A stretch of DNA of 64,000 nt from an uncultured Aquimarina sp. GTDB taxonomy: Bacteria; Bacteroidota; Bacteroidia; Flavobacteriales; Flavobacteriaceae. The first letter of the stretch is position 1, and each line of letters starts with the position of its first letter. The notes below the pieces were generated by a model. That model saw only the letters and a program-made list of their open reading frames with translations. It did no database searches and was not told where the DNA came from. Shown here piece by piece: positions 47,910 to 58,279 of the stretch. The position numbers were made by a program, and so were the translations under genes. Location: NCBI GenBank assembly GCA_947497175.1, contig CANMFM010000001.1, positions 372,001-436,000 of the forward strand, read 5' to 3'.

Positions 47910-47937
47910 AACGCCCGGCAATTGTCGGGCGTTTTGC
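47910..47937 (+). terminator. gldKLMN terminator
   Basis: GC-rich stem ACGCCCGGCA / TGTCGGGCGT then TTTT. Confidence 0.82.
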
Positions 47938-47949
47938 TATTTTTGAACT

Positions 47950-48996
47950 ATGTTAGATTATATCGTTGTAGGATTTGGTTTATCCGGATTATCATTCGTA
48001 GAACATTTAGACAATAAAGAGCACTCATTTGTTGTTTTTGAAGATTATTCTCAAAAATCGTCGAGAGTAGCTGGGGGACTTTATAATCCGGTAGTTTTGA
48101 AACGGTTTACACCAGCATGGCAGTCACTCGAACAGTTAAATAATGCATTGCCCTTTTATAAAAACGTTGAAAATAAGCTTCAGGAACAATTGGTTTTTGA
48201 ACTTCCGATAGTAAGAAGATTTAATTCTGTTGAAGAGCAAAACACCTGGTTTGAAGCTTGTGATAAGCCAATTTTAAAAGAACTTCTTTCTACACAACTT
48301 ATAAAAAATACAAATACTGCATTACACATTCCATACTATTACGGAGAAGTTAAGAATACAGGAAGGATAGCCATCGAAAAGATGCTTTCTTCATACATAC
48401 ATTACCTTGATAAAAAGAAAAGGATGGTGTACGAGGCTTTTGAATATGATAACGTAACCGTAAAAGATGATTATGTTGAATACAAAGATTTAAAGGCCAG
48501 AAATATTCTTTTTGCCGAAGGTTTCGGTGTTAAAGAAAATCCATTTTTTAGTTATTTACCTTTAGTGGGTAATAAGGGAGAGTATATTATTATAAAATCA
48601 GATGAATTGAAGCTGAAAGAGGCCGTCAAATCATCTATATTTATTATTCCGTTGGGAGATAACCTTTATAAAGTTGGAGCCACCTACAATAATCAGGACA
48701 AATCCCCAGAAATCACCAATAGTGCGTTACAAGAACTCCAAAAGAAGCTAGAATCGTTTTTGAATGTGAATTATGAGATTATAGATCAGGTGGCGGGTAT
48801 TAGACCTACCGTAAAAGACCGTAGGCCATTGGTAGGCACGCACCCGGATTATCAAAATGTTCATATTCTTAACGGATTAGGAAGCAGAGGTATATTAATT
48901 GGCCCGTCAGTAGCAAAAAAACTGTATAATCATATTCTAAATAAGATTCCTCTCGATATCGAAATTGATATAAAACGTTTTGAAAAACTACGATAG
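47950..48996 (+). CDS. FAD-dependent oxidoreductase (DAO family)
   Basis: 348 residues. N-terminal dinucleotide-binding motif (DYIVVGFGLSGLSFVEHL), FAD contact SRVAGGLYNPVVLKRF, and the C-terminal GIRPTVKDRRPLVGTHP with LNGLGSRGILIGPSVAK typical of D-amino-acid-oxidase-like enzymes. Substrate unknown. The start is only 13 bases after the gld terminator. Its last 9 bases overlap the convergent DUF983 gene. Confidence 0.85.
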   Translation: MLDYIVVGFGLSGLSFVEHLDNKEHSFVVFEDYSQKSSRVAGGLYNPVVLKRFTPAWQSLEQLNNALPFYKNVENKLQEQLVFELPIVRRFNSVEEQNTWFEACDKPILKELLSTQLIKNTNTALHIPYYYGEVKNTGRIAIEKMLSSYIHYLDKKKRMVYEAFEYDNVTVKDDYVEYKDLKARNILFAEGFGVKENPFFSYLPLVGNKGEYIIIKSDELKLKEAVKSSIFIIPLGDNLYKVGATYNNQDKSPEITNSALQELQKKLESFLNVNYEIIDQVAGIRPTVKDRRPLVGTHPDYQNVHILNGLGSRGILIGPSVAKKLYNHILNKIPLDIEIDIKRFEKLR

Positions 48997-49374
48997 ACTC
49001 TTTTTCTTATCATAATGCATAAAGAAATTGATCCATATGTTTCGGGATACTCTAAGAATAATAGGTAAACAAACAATCATAGTAGCTGCAATCACTAAGA
49101 AAGTCGCCACCAGATTTAGTTTGAAAATAAAATGACTAATTACAAAAGCTGCAACGGCAAAAGCAATTCCGACCGGATAACTTACATACATTGCGCCATA
49201 AAAAAAAGAAGGTTCTATTTTGTACTTAGTGTTACAATGGCTACATCGTTCATGCATTTTTAAAGTTTCACTTAACTTATAGGGATTGGAAACTTTATAC
49301 ATGCTTTCCTTTTGGCATACAGGGCAATTTCCTGTAAAAATACTGTAGATTTTGGTTCCTTTTAAGAAGTTCAT
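48988..49374 (-). CDS. DUF983 membrane protein with zinc ribbon
   Basis: 128 residues. N-terminal zinc-ribbon Cys pairs (CPVCQKES and CSHCNTKY), then two membrane helices (about 55-75 and 80-105), matching DUF983. Function unknown. Convergent overlap with the oxidoreductase gene. It is transcribed away from the ABC-F gene, sharing a 57-base intergenic region. Confidence 0.86.
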   Translation of the reverse strand: MNFLKGTKIYSIFTGNCPVCQKESMYKVSNPYKLSETLKMHERCSHCNTKYKIEPSFFYGAMYVSYPVGIAFAVAAFVISHFIFKLNLVATFLVIAATMIVCLPIILRVSRNIWINFFMHYDKKKSLS

Positions 49375-49431
49375 AAGCGTTTTTATTCTACGGTAAAATT
49401 AATCATCTTTGCACAAAATATTCAAAAGCTG

Positions 49432-51354
49432 ATGTTAAACATACACAACTTATCAATTTCGTTTGGAGGAGAATATCTTTTTGAAGAAATAAGCTTCAGA
49501 TTAAATGCCGGGGACCGAGTTGGTTTGATAGGGAAAAACGGAGCGGGTAAATCTACAATGCTTAAAATTTTATCTAAAGAGCAAGAACCTGATTCTGGAG
49601 AATTAGCAATGGATAAAGAAGTAAAAATTGGTTTCCTGAAGCAGGATATCGATTTTACTCAGGGTAGAACAGTTCTAGAAGAGGCCTATGAAGCTTTTAC
49701 AGAAATAAAAAGGATTGAACGCGAGATTGATAAAATCAATCAGCAATTGGCAGAACGTACAGACTATGAAAGTGAAGCGTATAATCAGCTCATTACAGAA
49801 CTCAGTGATTTAACCCATCATTACGAGATTATTGGAGGTTATAATTATCAAGGAGAGACAGAAAGGGTATTGCAGGGCCTTGGATTTTCAAGAGAAGACT
49901 TTGCCAGGTTGACAGATACATTTTCCGGAGGATGGAGAATGCGTATAGAATTAGCAAAACTTTTGCTACAAAATAACGATATCTTATTATTAGATGAGCC
50001 TACCAATCATTTGGATATAGAATCGATCATTTGGTTAGAAAATTTTTTAAAGAATTATACGGGAGTAGTAGTAATCGTTTCTCATGATAAGATGTTTTTG
50101 GATAATGTAACCAATAGAACTATCGAAATTTCTTTAGGACGTATTTACGATTATAATACGCCATATTCCAAATATTTAGTGCTTCGGAAAGAAATGCGTG
50201 ACCAACAATTAGCCGCTCAAAAAAATCAATCTAAACAAATAGAGCAAACAGAAAAGTTAATTGAAAAGTTTAGAGCAAAAGCCACTAAAGCTACTATGGC
50301 ACAATCGCTAATCAAAAAATTAGATAAGATAGAACGCATAGAAGTCGATGAAGATGATAATGCAGTAATGAATATTAGTTTTCCAGTAAGTATACAACCG
50401 GGTAAAGTGGTTATTGAAGCCGAAAAAGTAGGAAAATCGTACGAAGAGAAAGAAATTTTAAAAGATATTAATCTACTGGTTGAGAGAGGTTCTAAAATTG
50501 CTTTTGTAGGGCAAAATGGCCAAGGTAAAACTACATTGGCAAAAATTATAATTGATGAAATCTCATATCAGGGAACCCTCAAGCTAGGTCATAATGTCCA
50601 AATTGGATATTTTGCTCAGAACCAATCAGAGTATCTGGATGGTAACATAACTATTCATGAAACGATGATCAATGCTGCCAACGAAAAAAATCGTAGCAAA
50701 GTAAGAGACATGCTTGGCGCATTTTTATTTAGAGGAGAAGAAGTAGAAAAAAAAGTAAAAGTACTTTCTGGAGGGGAGCGTAATCGATTAGCATTATGTA
50801 AAATGCTTCTGGAACCTTTTAACGTACTGGTGATGGATGAGCCCACTAATCATTTGGATATTAAATCTAAAAATATACTCAAAGAGGCTCTGAAGAGTTT
50901 TGAAGGTACATTGATACTGGTATCGCACGATAGAGATTTTCTCCAGGGGCTTACCAATACGGTATACGAATTTAAGAATAAGAAGATAAAAGAGTATTTA
51001 GGTGATATTGATTTCTATCTCGAGCAACGAAAAGTAGATGATCTCAGAGAGATAGAAAAAAAAGATAAACAGGCGAAAGCATCATCAAACACAAAAGAAA
51101 CAGCAAAACAATCGTATCAAGATCAAAAAAAAATAAAATCCCTTAATAATAAATTAAGTAATGTAGAATCTAAAATCAATAAACTAGAACGAGAAATAAA
51201 AGATATTGATTTAGAATTAGCAATAAACTACGATCAGACAATAGCCCAACCTAATTTTTTTGACTCTTATCAATCAAAAAAGGATCAGTTAGTAGTCTTG
51301 ATGGATGATTGGGAAAAAATTCAGGAGGAGATTGACTCTTTAACAGAAATGTAA
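49432..51354 (+). CDS. ABC-F family ATPase (Uup/EttA-like)
   Basis: 640 residues, two ABC domains and no membrane part. Walker A GKNGAGKST and GQNGQGKTT, signatures SGGWRMR and SGGERNR, Walker B LLLDEPTNHLD and LVMDEPTNHLD, linker helices between (about 235-310), and a C-terminal coiled coil (about 555-640) as in Uup. These proteins act on ribosomes rather than in transport. An ATCTTTGC -7-like box lies just before the gene. Confidence 0.92.
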   Translation: MLNIHNLSISFGGEYLFEEISFRLNAGDRVGLIGKNGAGKSTMLKILSKEQEPDSGELAMDKEVKIGFLKQDIDFTQGRTVLEEAYEAFTEIKRIEREIDKINQQLAERTDYESEAYNQLITELSDLTHHYEIIGGYNYQGETERVLQGLGFSREDFARLTDTFSGGWRMRIELAKLLLQNNDILLLDEPTNHLDIESIIWLENFLKNYTGVVVIVSHDKMFLDNVTNRTIEISLGRIYDYNTPYSKYLVLRKEMRDQQLAAQKNQSKQIEQTEKLIEKFRAKATKATMAQSLIKKLDKIERIEVDEDDNAVMNISFPVSIQPGKVVIEAEKVGKSYEEKEILKDINLLVERGSKIAFVGQNGQGKTTLAKIIIDEISYQGTLKLGHNVQIGYFAQNQSEYLDGNITIHETMINAANEKNRSKVRDMLGAFLFRGEEVEKKVKVLSGGERNRLALCKMLLEPFNVLVMDEPTNHLDIKSKNILKEALKSFEGTLILVSHDRDFLQGLTNTVYEFKNKKIKEYLGDIDFYLEQRKVDDLREIEKKDKQAKASSNTKETAKQSYQDQKKIKSLNNKLSNVESKINKLEREIKDIDLELAINYDQTIAQPNFFDSYQSKKDQLVVLMDDWEKIQEEIDSLTEM

Positions 51355-51575
51355 ATAGTATGTGTGTTTTTATTAATTTGTTATTGATTTCCTCAATAAA
51401 TTAGTAAATCAATTTCTTCTATTTGTTTTTTTTGAAATTACGCAAAAAACTATAGTGTTATCTTAATATTACCTGAAAAACAGTAGATTACTTTTGTGAT
51501 ATTTTTACCTCCGGTAGCGAGTGCAACTAGATTTTTATGAATATTTTTGTGGCTGTAAATTAAACAATAGTATTT

Positions 51576-52034
51576 ATGAATAACACAAAAGCCATCGATT
51601 TAAATGCCCATGCACTATCCTGGATAGGTAAAATTCATTACGATTTTGGGTTTTTAGTTCAAAAAGCATTTCATGAAAATGGAATAGACCTATCAAAAGA
51701 ACAATGGAGCGTATTAAAACGTTTACATGTTAATGATGGGCAACCTCAAAATGATCTGGCTTTTATTACCCATAGAGATAAAACCTCTATGACCAGATTG
51801 GTAAATACCATGGAGACAAAAGAATTGGTAATTCGAAAGAGTGATGAAAATGATATGAGAATTAATCGAATTTTCTTAACAGATTACGGAAAAGAGATTA
51901 TCCAAAAAGTACAACCCATAATGTATAATCTTATTCCTGCAGTTCAAGAAAGTTTGAATGAAGATGAAATAGAAACATTAATCACTGCTCTTAAAAAGGT
52001 AAAATCAAAGATAGCAGAGATCGCCGAAGAATAA
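51576..52034 (+). CDS. MarR-family regulator, probable regulator of the RND operon
   Basis: 152-residue winged-helix repressor: recognition region KEQWSVLKRLHVNDGQPQND and wing TSMTRLVNTMETKELVIRKSDENDMRINRIFLT. Dimerisation helices at both ends. It precedes an RND efflux operon, an arrangement typical of MarR control by pump substrates. A TACTTTTG -7 box lies at 51489-51496. A terminator separates it from the pump genes, so the two units are transcribed apart. Confidence 0.9.
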   Translation: MNNTKAIDLNAHALSWIGKIHYDFGFLVQKAFHENGIDLSKEQWSVLKRLHVNDGQPQNDLAFITHRDKTSMTRLVNTMETKELVIRKSDENDMRINRIFLTDYGKEIIQKVQPIMYNLIPAVQESLNEDEIETLITALKKVKSKIAEIAEE

Positions 52035-52063
52035 AAAAATATGTTCGTGCCCATTCTAATAGC

Positions 52064-52093
52064 AAAAAACATCTATCTAATAGATGTTTTTTT
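52064..52093 (+). terminator. Terminator of the MarR gene
   Basis: 12-bp perfect stem AAAAAACATCTA / TAGATGTTTTTT, 5-base loop. Confidence 0.85.
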
Positions 52094-52175
52094 GGTTTTC
52101 GTACATTGGTAAAAACCACAAATTAACTTTTATGAGTTTTTTAACGGCAAACTATCATTGTTGTTGATAGCTTTG

Positions 52176-52191
52176 CTTACACTTTTGTAAG
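52176..52191. promoter_or_regulatory. Candidate operator before the RND operon
   Basis: Inverted repeat CTTACA - CTTT - TGTAAG, 26 bases before the adaptor start and overlapping a TTTTG -7-like box. A similar but imperfect ATTAC-TTTT-GTGAT lies in the MarR promoter. Possible MarR site. Confidence 0.35.
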
Positions 52192-52216
52192 AAAAGCCTT
52201 AAACAAAATTGCCTAT

Positions 52217-53383
52217 ATGAGAAACATAATACTTTCTGTCTTAGGATTGTTGCTAATTGCAGGATCTATTTTTTTTGCTATAAACATAATTGATAGTAAG
52301 ACCAGGCCCAAACCTAGAACATCTAAAGTAATCAAAACTGTTTTTGTAGATACTATACAGAATCAAGCTATTCCCATTCAAATAGCTGCAAATGGTAATT
52401 TAACGGCAAAAAGAAGACTAGAGTTATATGCCGAAGTTCAGGGTATTTTCAGAGGGGGATCGAAATTATTTAAAACAGGTCAAAAATACCAAAAAGGACA
52501 AGCATTAATCCGTATAGATGCTTCTGAATATTATGCAAGTGTACAATCTGCAAAAAGCACTTTATACAATTTGATTACTTCTATTATGCCAGATTTGAGA
52601 TTGGATTATCCAGAAATCTTTGAAAAGTGGCAAGCTTATCTTAATAGCTTTGATATGAATAAAGCTACCCCCAAATTACCTGAAATCACTTCAGAAAAAG
52701 AAAAGTATTTTATTACCGGAAGAAATATTTATACCACCTATTACAATGTAAAAAACTTAGAACAGCGTTTAGCAAAATACACTATTACAGCCCCCTTTGA
52801 TGGAGTGCTCACCGAGGCTCTTGTTAACGAGGGTACCTTAATACGACAAGGTCAAAAACTAGGAGAATACATTGACACCGGTATTTATGAAATGCAAGTA
52901 GCAATAGGTAAAGAGTATGGCGATCTTTTACGTATTGGTAAATCTGTTACGCTTGCCAACCTTAATAAAACCAAAACATATACCGGAATAGTAACTAGAA
53001 TCAATGGTCGCGTCGATCAGGCCACCCAAACGATAACAGCATTTATAGAAGTAGAAGAGCCATCGCTGAAAGAAGGGATGTATCTCGAGGCTAGCCTTGA
53101 TGCTAAAAACGAAGAAAATGCTATTGAAATCGACCGGAGTCTTCTGCAGGAAGGAAATAAAATATTTGTAGTAAAGGATAGTGTCTTGGATGTGGTTGAT
53201 GTAAATCCGGTATATTTTTCGGATAAAAAAGTAGTATTGAAAGGAGTGCCTAACCAAACGGTAATCCTATCTAAAAGTGTTCCCGGGGCATATGCAGGAA
53301 TGCTAATAAAAGTTTATCAAGAAAAAAAAAGGACTAACGTAATGTCGGGTGATAACACAGTAAGTACAGCTAAAAATCAATAG
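52217..53383 (+). CDS. RND efflux periplasmic adaptor (membrane-fusion protein)
   Basis: 388 residues. N-terminal membrane anchor (IILSVLGLLLIAGSIFFAIN), lipoyl-like halves split by a helical hairpin (about 65-190; KGQALIRIDASEYYA and YTITAPFDGVLTEALVNEGTLI), beta-barrel and C-terminal membrane-proximal domain. Links the inner-membrane pump to the TolC channel. Gap to the pump gene is 2 bases, so one operon. Confidence 0.9.
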   Translation: MRNIILSVLGLLLIAGSIFFAINIIDSKTRPKPRTSKVIKTVFVDTIQNQAIPIQIAANGNLTAKRRLELYAEVQGIFRGGSKLFKTGQKYQKGQALIRIDASEYYASVQSAKSTLYNLITSIMPDLRLDYPEIFEKWQAYLNSFDMNKATPKLPEITSEKEKYFITGRNIYTTYYNVKNLEQRLAKYTITAPFDGVLTEALVNEGTLIRQGQKLGEYIDTGIYEMQVAIGKEYGDLLRIGKSVTLANLNKTKTYTGIVTRINGRVDQATQTITAFIEVEEPSLKEGMYLEASLDAKNEENAIEIDRSLLQEGNKIFVVKDSVLDVVDVNPVYFSDKKVVLKGVPNQTVILSKSVPGAYAGMLIKVYQEKKRTNVMSGDNTVSTAKNQ

Positions 53384-53385
53384 GC

Positions 53386-56300
53386 ATGCGCAAAATAATT
53401 GCTTTTTTCATTCGATATCATGTTGCTGTTAATGTCATCGTACTTGCTTTTTTTGTATTTGGTATTGCAGGAGCACTTTCGTTAAAATCTTCATTTTTTC
53501 CATTAATTGATTCAAAAAACATCACGGTTACAATTACGTATCCAGGAGCCTCACCTCTTGAGGTAGAAGAAGGAATAGTACTCAAGATAGAGGATAACCT
53601 GAAAGGGTTAGACGGCGTAGATCGTGTTACATCAACTTCACGAGAAAATAGCGGAACCATAAATATTGAAATCGAAAAGGGGAAAGATATCGATTTTATG
53701 CTCTTAGAAGTTAAAAATGCTGTAGATAGAGTTCCTTCATTTCCAACAGGAATGGAACCCCTTGTAGTTGCTAAACAAGAAGCAATTAGGCCAACAATTA
53801 ACTTTGCAATTAGCGGAAACAATATTTCACTAAGTACCTTAAAAGAAATCGCCAGAAAAGTCGAAAATGATCTTCGTGCTATTGATGGGATTTCGCAAAT
53901 CACCATTCGGGGATATCCAGATGAAGAAATAGAAATTGCCGTTATCGAGAATAGTTTATTGGCCTACAATCTTAGTTTTAATGAAGTCTCAGAGGCGGTA
54001 AGCAGAGCTAACATCTTAACGACAGGCGGAACTATTAAAACAGATTCAGAAGAATATTTAATACGTGCCAATAATCGATCTTATTATGGTGATGAGTTAT
54101 CTAACCTCATAGTAAGAGCTGATCAAACAGGGCGATTGATACGCTTAAAAGATGTCGCAGAAATACGAGATCGTTTTTCTGAAACGCCAAACGCTACTTA
54201 TTTTAATGGGGACCTTGCCGTTACTGTTGAAATAACTAGTACGAATACAGAAGATTTAATTTCATCTGCAGAAAAGGCAAAACTTTATATTGAAGAGTTT
54301 AATCAAAAATATAACAATGTACAGCTTAACGTAATTAGTGATCGCTCTGTTACCTTAGTACAGCGCACAGAACTTCTTACAGAAAATGCTATCGTAGGGA
54401 TGTTATTGGTGCTTATATTTCTATCTCTATTTTTGAATACACGCCTTGCTTTTTGGGTGGCTTTTGGATTACCAGTAGCATTTTTAGGGATGTTTATATT
54501 TGCAGGAATGTTCAATGTAACGATCAATGTATTGTCTCTTTTTGGGATGATCATTGTAATTGGTATTTTGGTAGATGATGGTATTGTTATTGCAGAAAAT
54601 ATCTATCAACATTATGAGCGAGGAAAATCACCGGTTCAAGCGGCAATAGATGGTACTATGGAGGTAATTCCTCCTATCATTTCAGCGATCATTACGACAA
54701 TACTTGCTTTTGGAATATTCTTGTTTCTAGATGGTAGAATTGGTGAGTTTTTTGGTGAAGTTTCAGTTATAGTGATCCTAACACTAACAGTGTCTTTAGT
54801 AGAAGCGCTAATTATTTTGCCTGCACATTTAGCGCATTCAAAAGCTTTAAAAACTCAAGATCCTAATCCTAAAAATAAAATAGGGCAATTCTTTGCTAAA
54901 TTAAGGTATATTAACGCGTTTGGCGATAGGATCATGGGGTGGCTACGTGATAAAGTTTACGCACCCGTTTTAAAATTTTCGCTTCAAAATAAACTATTTA
55001 CTTTTTCTCTTTTTATTGTTTTGTTTATCCTAACTATTGCCAGTATAGGAGGCGGGATCGTAAGAACTGCATTTTTTCCGCGAATTGCTAGTGATAGAGT
55101 AGCGATAGATTTGTCGATGCCTAACGGTACCAATGAGAAAGTTACCGATAGTATCATTTCTTTAATTGCAGAAAAATCATGGGAGGTTAATGAAGAGTTA
55201 TCTAAAAAATATTTATCAGATCCAATATATGAGGGTAAAGCGTTATTCGAAAATGTGATCACCAATATTGGCCCTGGGTCGGCAACGGCATCTTTGGTAA
55301 TTAATCTGCTTCCGGGAGAAGAACGTCCAGATGCTGTGTCTTCATCTATTGTTACTGATTTGATTAGCGAGAAAATGGGCCCCGTTGTAGGAGTTGAGAG
55401 TTTGGTGTATGGTAGTGGGGGTAACTTTGGCGGAAATCCGGTTTCTGTTTCACTATTGGGTAATAATATTAAAGAACTTAAAGCTGCAAAAGCAGAATTA
55501 AAGGAATATTTGGTTAATAATACCTTGCTCAAAGATGTGACCGATAACGATCCGGCCGGAATTAAAGAAATAAGTATACAGTTAAAAGAAAATGCATATC
55601 TATTAGGTCTAAACTTAAGAGATATTATGGCTCAGGTTCGTGCCGGTTTTTTTGGGATACAAGCTCAGCGTTTTCAACGGGGTCAAGATGAAATTAGAGT
55701 ATGGGTGCGTTACGATCGTAATAATCGTTCTTCTATCTCTAATCTTGATGATATGCGCATCACCACCAATACCGGAGAGCGTATACCTCTTAATGAAATA
55801 GCTAATTACACTATCGAACGAGGGGATGTCGCGGTTAACCATCTTGAAGGTCAGCGTGAGATTCAGATTTCTGCTGATATAAAGAACGTTCAGACCACTA
55901 GCGCTACTGACATTATGCAAGAAATCAGAACAGTTGTAATGCCAGAGATTATTTCAAAATACCCTACAGTATCACCATCCTATGAGGGGCAAAATAGAGA
56001 AGCAGGAAAGCTGCTGGGATCTCTTAGACCGGTAGGTCTTACCGTCTTGTTGTTGATTTATATAACCATTGCATTCACCTTTAGAAGCTATAGCCAACCC
56101 CTATTACTGATCATCATGATTCCTTTAAGCTTGCCAGCTGTTGCTTTAGGGCATTGGGTGCATAATTTCCCTGTTAATATTTTGTCTATGTTAGGTATTA
56201 TAGCACTTATCGGAATTATGGTAAACGATGGTTTAGTCCTTATAGGTAAATTTAATGGGAATCTTCGAGAAGGGATGTCCTTTGATAAGTCCATTTATGA

Positions 56301-56613
56301 AGCAGGAAAATCTCGATTTAGAGCTATTTTTCTAACTTCACTTACTACAATTGCAGGATTGGCACCTTTATTATTAGAGAAGAGTAGACAAGCACAATTC
56401 TTAAAGCCAATGGCAATTTCTATAGCATATGGTATTGGTTTTGCAACCGTACTCACCTTAGTTGTGTTACCTTTGTTTTTATCATTCAGCAATAATGTAA
56501 AAGTTACCGGTAAGTGGTTGGTTACAGGAAATAGAACCACTAAAGAAGAAGTAGAACGCGCTATAAAAGAACAAAAAGAAGAATATGAAGAGCAGCATGA
56601 ATTGCAGGCATAA
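53386..56613 (+). CDS. RND-family efflux pump (AcrB-like)
   Basis: 1075 residues in the AcrB/MexB superfamily: two halves, each with a large periplasmic loop and membrane helices. Proton-relay acids are in GILVDDGIVIAENIYQHY; the mirror motif GIMVNDGLVLIGKFN is in the second half. Segment TITYPGASPLEVEEGI is family-typical. Expels hydrophobic compounds with proton motive force; substrates cannot be predicted. Its 3' end overlaps the TolC-type gene. Confidence 0.95.
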   Translation: MRKIIAFFIRYHVAVNVIVLAFFVFGIAGALSLKSSFFPLIDSKNITVTITYPGASPLEVEEGIVLKIEDNLKGLDGVDRVTSTSRENSGTINIEIEKGKDIDFMLLEVKNAVDRVPSFPTGMEPLVVAKQEAIRPTINFAISGNNISLSTLKEIARKVENDLRAIDGISQITIRGYPDEEIEIAVIENSLLAYNLSFNEVSEAVSRANILTTGGTIKTDSEEYLIRANNRSYYGDELSNLIVRADQTGRLIRLKDVAEIRDRFSETPNATYFNGDLAVTVEITSTNTEDLISSAEKAKLYIEEFNQKYNNVQLNVISDRSVTLVQRTELLTENAIVGMLLVLIFLSLFLNTRLAFWVAFGLPVAFLGMFIFAGMFNVTINVLSLFGMIIVIGILVDDGIVIAENIYQHYERGKSPVQAAIDGTMEVIPPIISAIITTILAFGIFLFLDGRIGEFFGEVSVIVILTLTVSLVEALIILPAHLAHSKALKTQDPNPKNKIGQFFAKLRYINAFGDRIMGWLRDKVYAPVLKFSLQNKLFTFSLFIVLFILTIASIGGGIVRTAFFPRIASDRVAIDLSMPNGTNEKVTDSIISLIAEKSWEVNEELSKKYLSDPIYEGKALFENVITNIGPGSATASLVINLLPGEERPDAVSSSIVTDLISEKMGPVVGVESLVYGSGGNFGGNPVSVSLLGNNIKELKAAKAELKEYLVNNTLLKDVTDNDPAGIKEISIQLKENAYLLGLNLRDIMAQVRAGFFGIQAQRFQRGQDEIRVWVRYDRNNRSSISNLDDMRITTNTGERIPLNEIANYTIERGDVAVNHLEGQREIQISADIKNVQTTSATDIMQEIRTVVMPEIISKYPTVSPSYEGQNREAGKLLGSLRPVGLTVLLLIYITIAFTFRSYSQPLLLIIMIPLSLPAVALGHWVHNFPVNILSMLGIIALIGIMVNDGLVLIGKFNGNLREGMSFDKSIYEAGKSRFRAIFLTSLTTIAGLAPLLLEKSRQAQFLKPMAISIAYGIGFATVLTLVVLPLFLSFSNNVKVTGKWLVTGNRTTKEEVERAIKEQKEEYEEQHELQA

Positions 56614-57955
56614 CTATACATTAGCCTTGAAGTTGTTTCTGTTTTTGATTTCGAGTACAGCGGTTGCTCAGCAATTAACAAAAGACGAAGCAATACGTTT
56701 AACATTAGAAAATAATTTTGGAATTCTTGTAGCCACCAATAATGTAGAAGTTGCTAAGAATAATAAAGGAATTCTTAATTCGGGATACTTACCTACGTTG
56801 TCTTTAAATGCAGGGGCTGATTATCAATCGGCAAATAGTACGACTTCTTTTGGTGGAGCCATAAATCCGAATACAGGAGAACCTCGTTCTGATATAGAAA
56901 TCGAAGATGCAGAAACGCAGCGTTATAATGCAGGGTTAAATCTTAATTATACGCTATTTGATGGATTGGGGCGATTTTATAACTACAAAAGACTTAAAGA
57001 GCAGTATAATCTAACCGAACTACAAGCCCGGGAAACTATAGAAAATACAATCCTGCAATTATCTTCAGTATATTATGAGGTCGCCAGACAATCAGAAAAT
57101 ATAGAAATACTTGAAGAAACTTTAGAAATCTCTCGAGAACGGGTTTCAAGATCGAATTATTTGTTTGAGTATGGTCAAAACACAAAATTAAATGTGCTGA
57201 ATGCACAGGTAGATGTTGCTAATGATAGTATTAATCTTCTGAATGCCAGGCAACAATTAGTAAATACAAAGAGGGATCTTAACGTTATTCTTGATGAAGA
57301 TCTGGATACAGAGTTTGAGGTAGATACGGTTATCACTTTTATTCCTAAGATAGTATTAGATGAATATCTCGCCAAATCTTCAGAAAATAATGTAACCTTA
57401 TTACAAAATCAAAGTAATTTACGTATTAGTGATTACGATATTAAAGTAAGTAAATCGGGATATCTGCCCACCATAGGTTTGACAGGTTCTTATGGTTGGA
57501 ATGAAAACAGAAACCCACCTTCGGCTTTTTTCCCTGGCAATGTAGCGGACACATATACGTTAGCGGCAGGGGTAAGTCTTAGCTGGAACTTGTTTGATGG
57601 TGGAGGCACCATAACCAGAGTAAAGAATGCGAAAATAGCGTTAGATAATCAAGAAATTTTAAAAACTCAGGTAGAAAAAGAGGTACAGCGAGATATCGCC
57701 AATGCATTAGGTACTTATAAAAACAGGCTTAAAGTATTTGAAATTCAACAACAAAATGTACTTACTAATCAAAATAATTTTGAACGTTCTAAAGAGCGTT
57801 TTAAACTAGGTCAAATCACCTCTATTGAGTTTAGGCAAGCACAAATTAACCTGATCAATGCCGAAACGAGTAAAAATCTGGCTAAATACGATGCTAAACT
57901 TGCTGAGTTGCAAGTATTACAACTCACAGGACAATTATTAAATGTTAATTTTTAA
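56597..57955 (+). CDS. TolC-family outer-membrane efflux channel
   Basis: 452 residues with a signal peptide (LALKLFLFLISSTAVAQ) and two repeats of the outer-membrane efflux protein domain, each with long coiled helices (NARQQLVNTKRDLNVILDED; VEKEVQRDIANALGTYKNRL). It gives the exit duct for the pump. ATG 56597 is preferred over 56585; both overlap the pump gene (17 or 29 bases), which couples translation. Confidence 0.93.
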   Translation: MNCRHNYTLALKLFLFLISSTAVAQQLTKDEAIRLTLENNFGILVATNNVEVAKNNKGILNSGYLPTLSLNAGADYQSANSTTSFGGAINPNTGEPRSDIEIEDAETQRYNAGLNLNYTLFDGLGRFYNYKRLKEQYNLTELQARETIENTILQLSSVYYEVARQSENIEILEETLEISRERVSRSNYLFEYGQNTKLNVLNAQVDVANDSINLLNARQQLVNTKRDLNVILDEDLDTEFEVDTVITFIPKIVLDEYLAKSSENNVTLLQNQSNLRISDYDIKVSKSGYLPTIGLTGSYGWNENRNPPSAFFPGNVADTYTLAAGVSLSWNLFDGGGTITRVKNAKIALDNQEILKTQVEKEVQRDIANALGTYKNRLKVFEIQQQNVLTNQNNFERSKERFKLGQITSIEFRQAQINLINAETSKNLAKYDAKLAELQVLQLTGQLLNVNF

Positions 57956-57991
57956 GCTATCTGATTTGTTTAAAAAGTAATAAAAACGATA

Positions 57992-58177
57992 ATGATGTTT
58001 GAACACTTTTTCCAATGCCCGTATTGCTGGGAAGAAATTTCGATGTTGTTAGACCCCTCTGTGGTCTACCAGGTATACGTAGAGGATTGCGAGGTATGTT
58101 GCAACCCTATAGAGTTACATCCTAGATTTGAAGCACAAGAATTGATCTTTTTTGAGGCTAAAAGTATAGAGCAGTAA
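57992..58177 (+). CDS. CPXCG-motif cysteine-rich protein
   Basis: 61 residues. Two Cys pairs, CPYCWEE near the N terminus and CEVCCNPIELHP in the second half, forming a small zinc-ribbon. The motif layout matches the CPXCG family of unknown function. ATG at 57992 or 57995. Last gene before tRNA-fMet. Confidence 0.87.
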   Translation: MMFEHFFQCPYCWEEISMLLDPSVVYQVYVEDCEVCCNPIELHPRFEAQELIFFEAKSIEQ

Positions 58178-58237
58178 TTATAAACGTCTTATTAATAGGA
58201 GCTTATATATTTTTTTGAATTTTTTAATATAAATAGT

Positions 58238-58268
58238 GTTGTATAACCTAAAAATGGTTGTATATTTG
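58238..58268 (+). promoter_or_regulatory. tRNA-fMet promoter
   Basis: -33 GTTG (58238-58241), 19-base spacer, perfect -7 TATATTTG (58261-58268); the tRNA begins 12 bases later. Confidence 0.72.
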
Positions 58269-58279
58269 CCGTCCAATAG

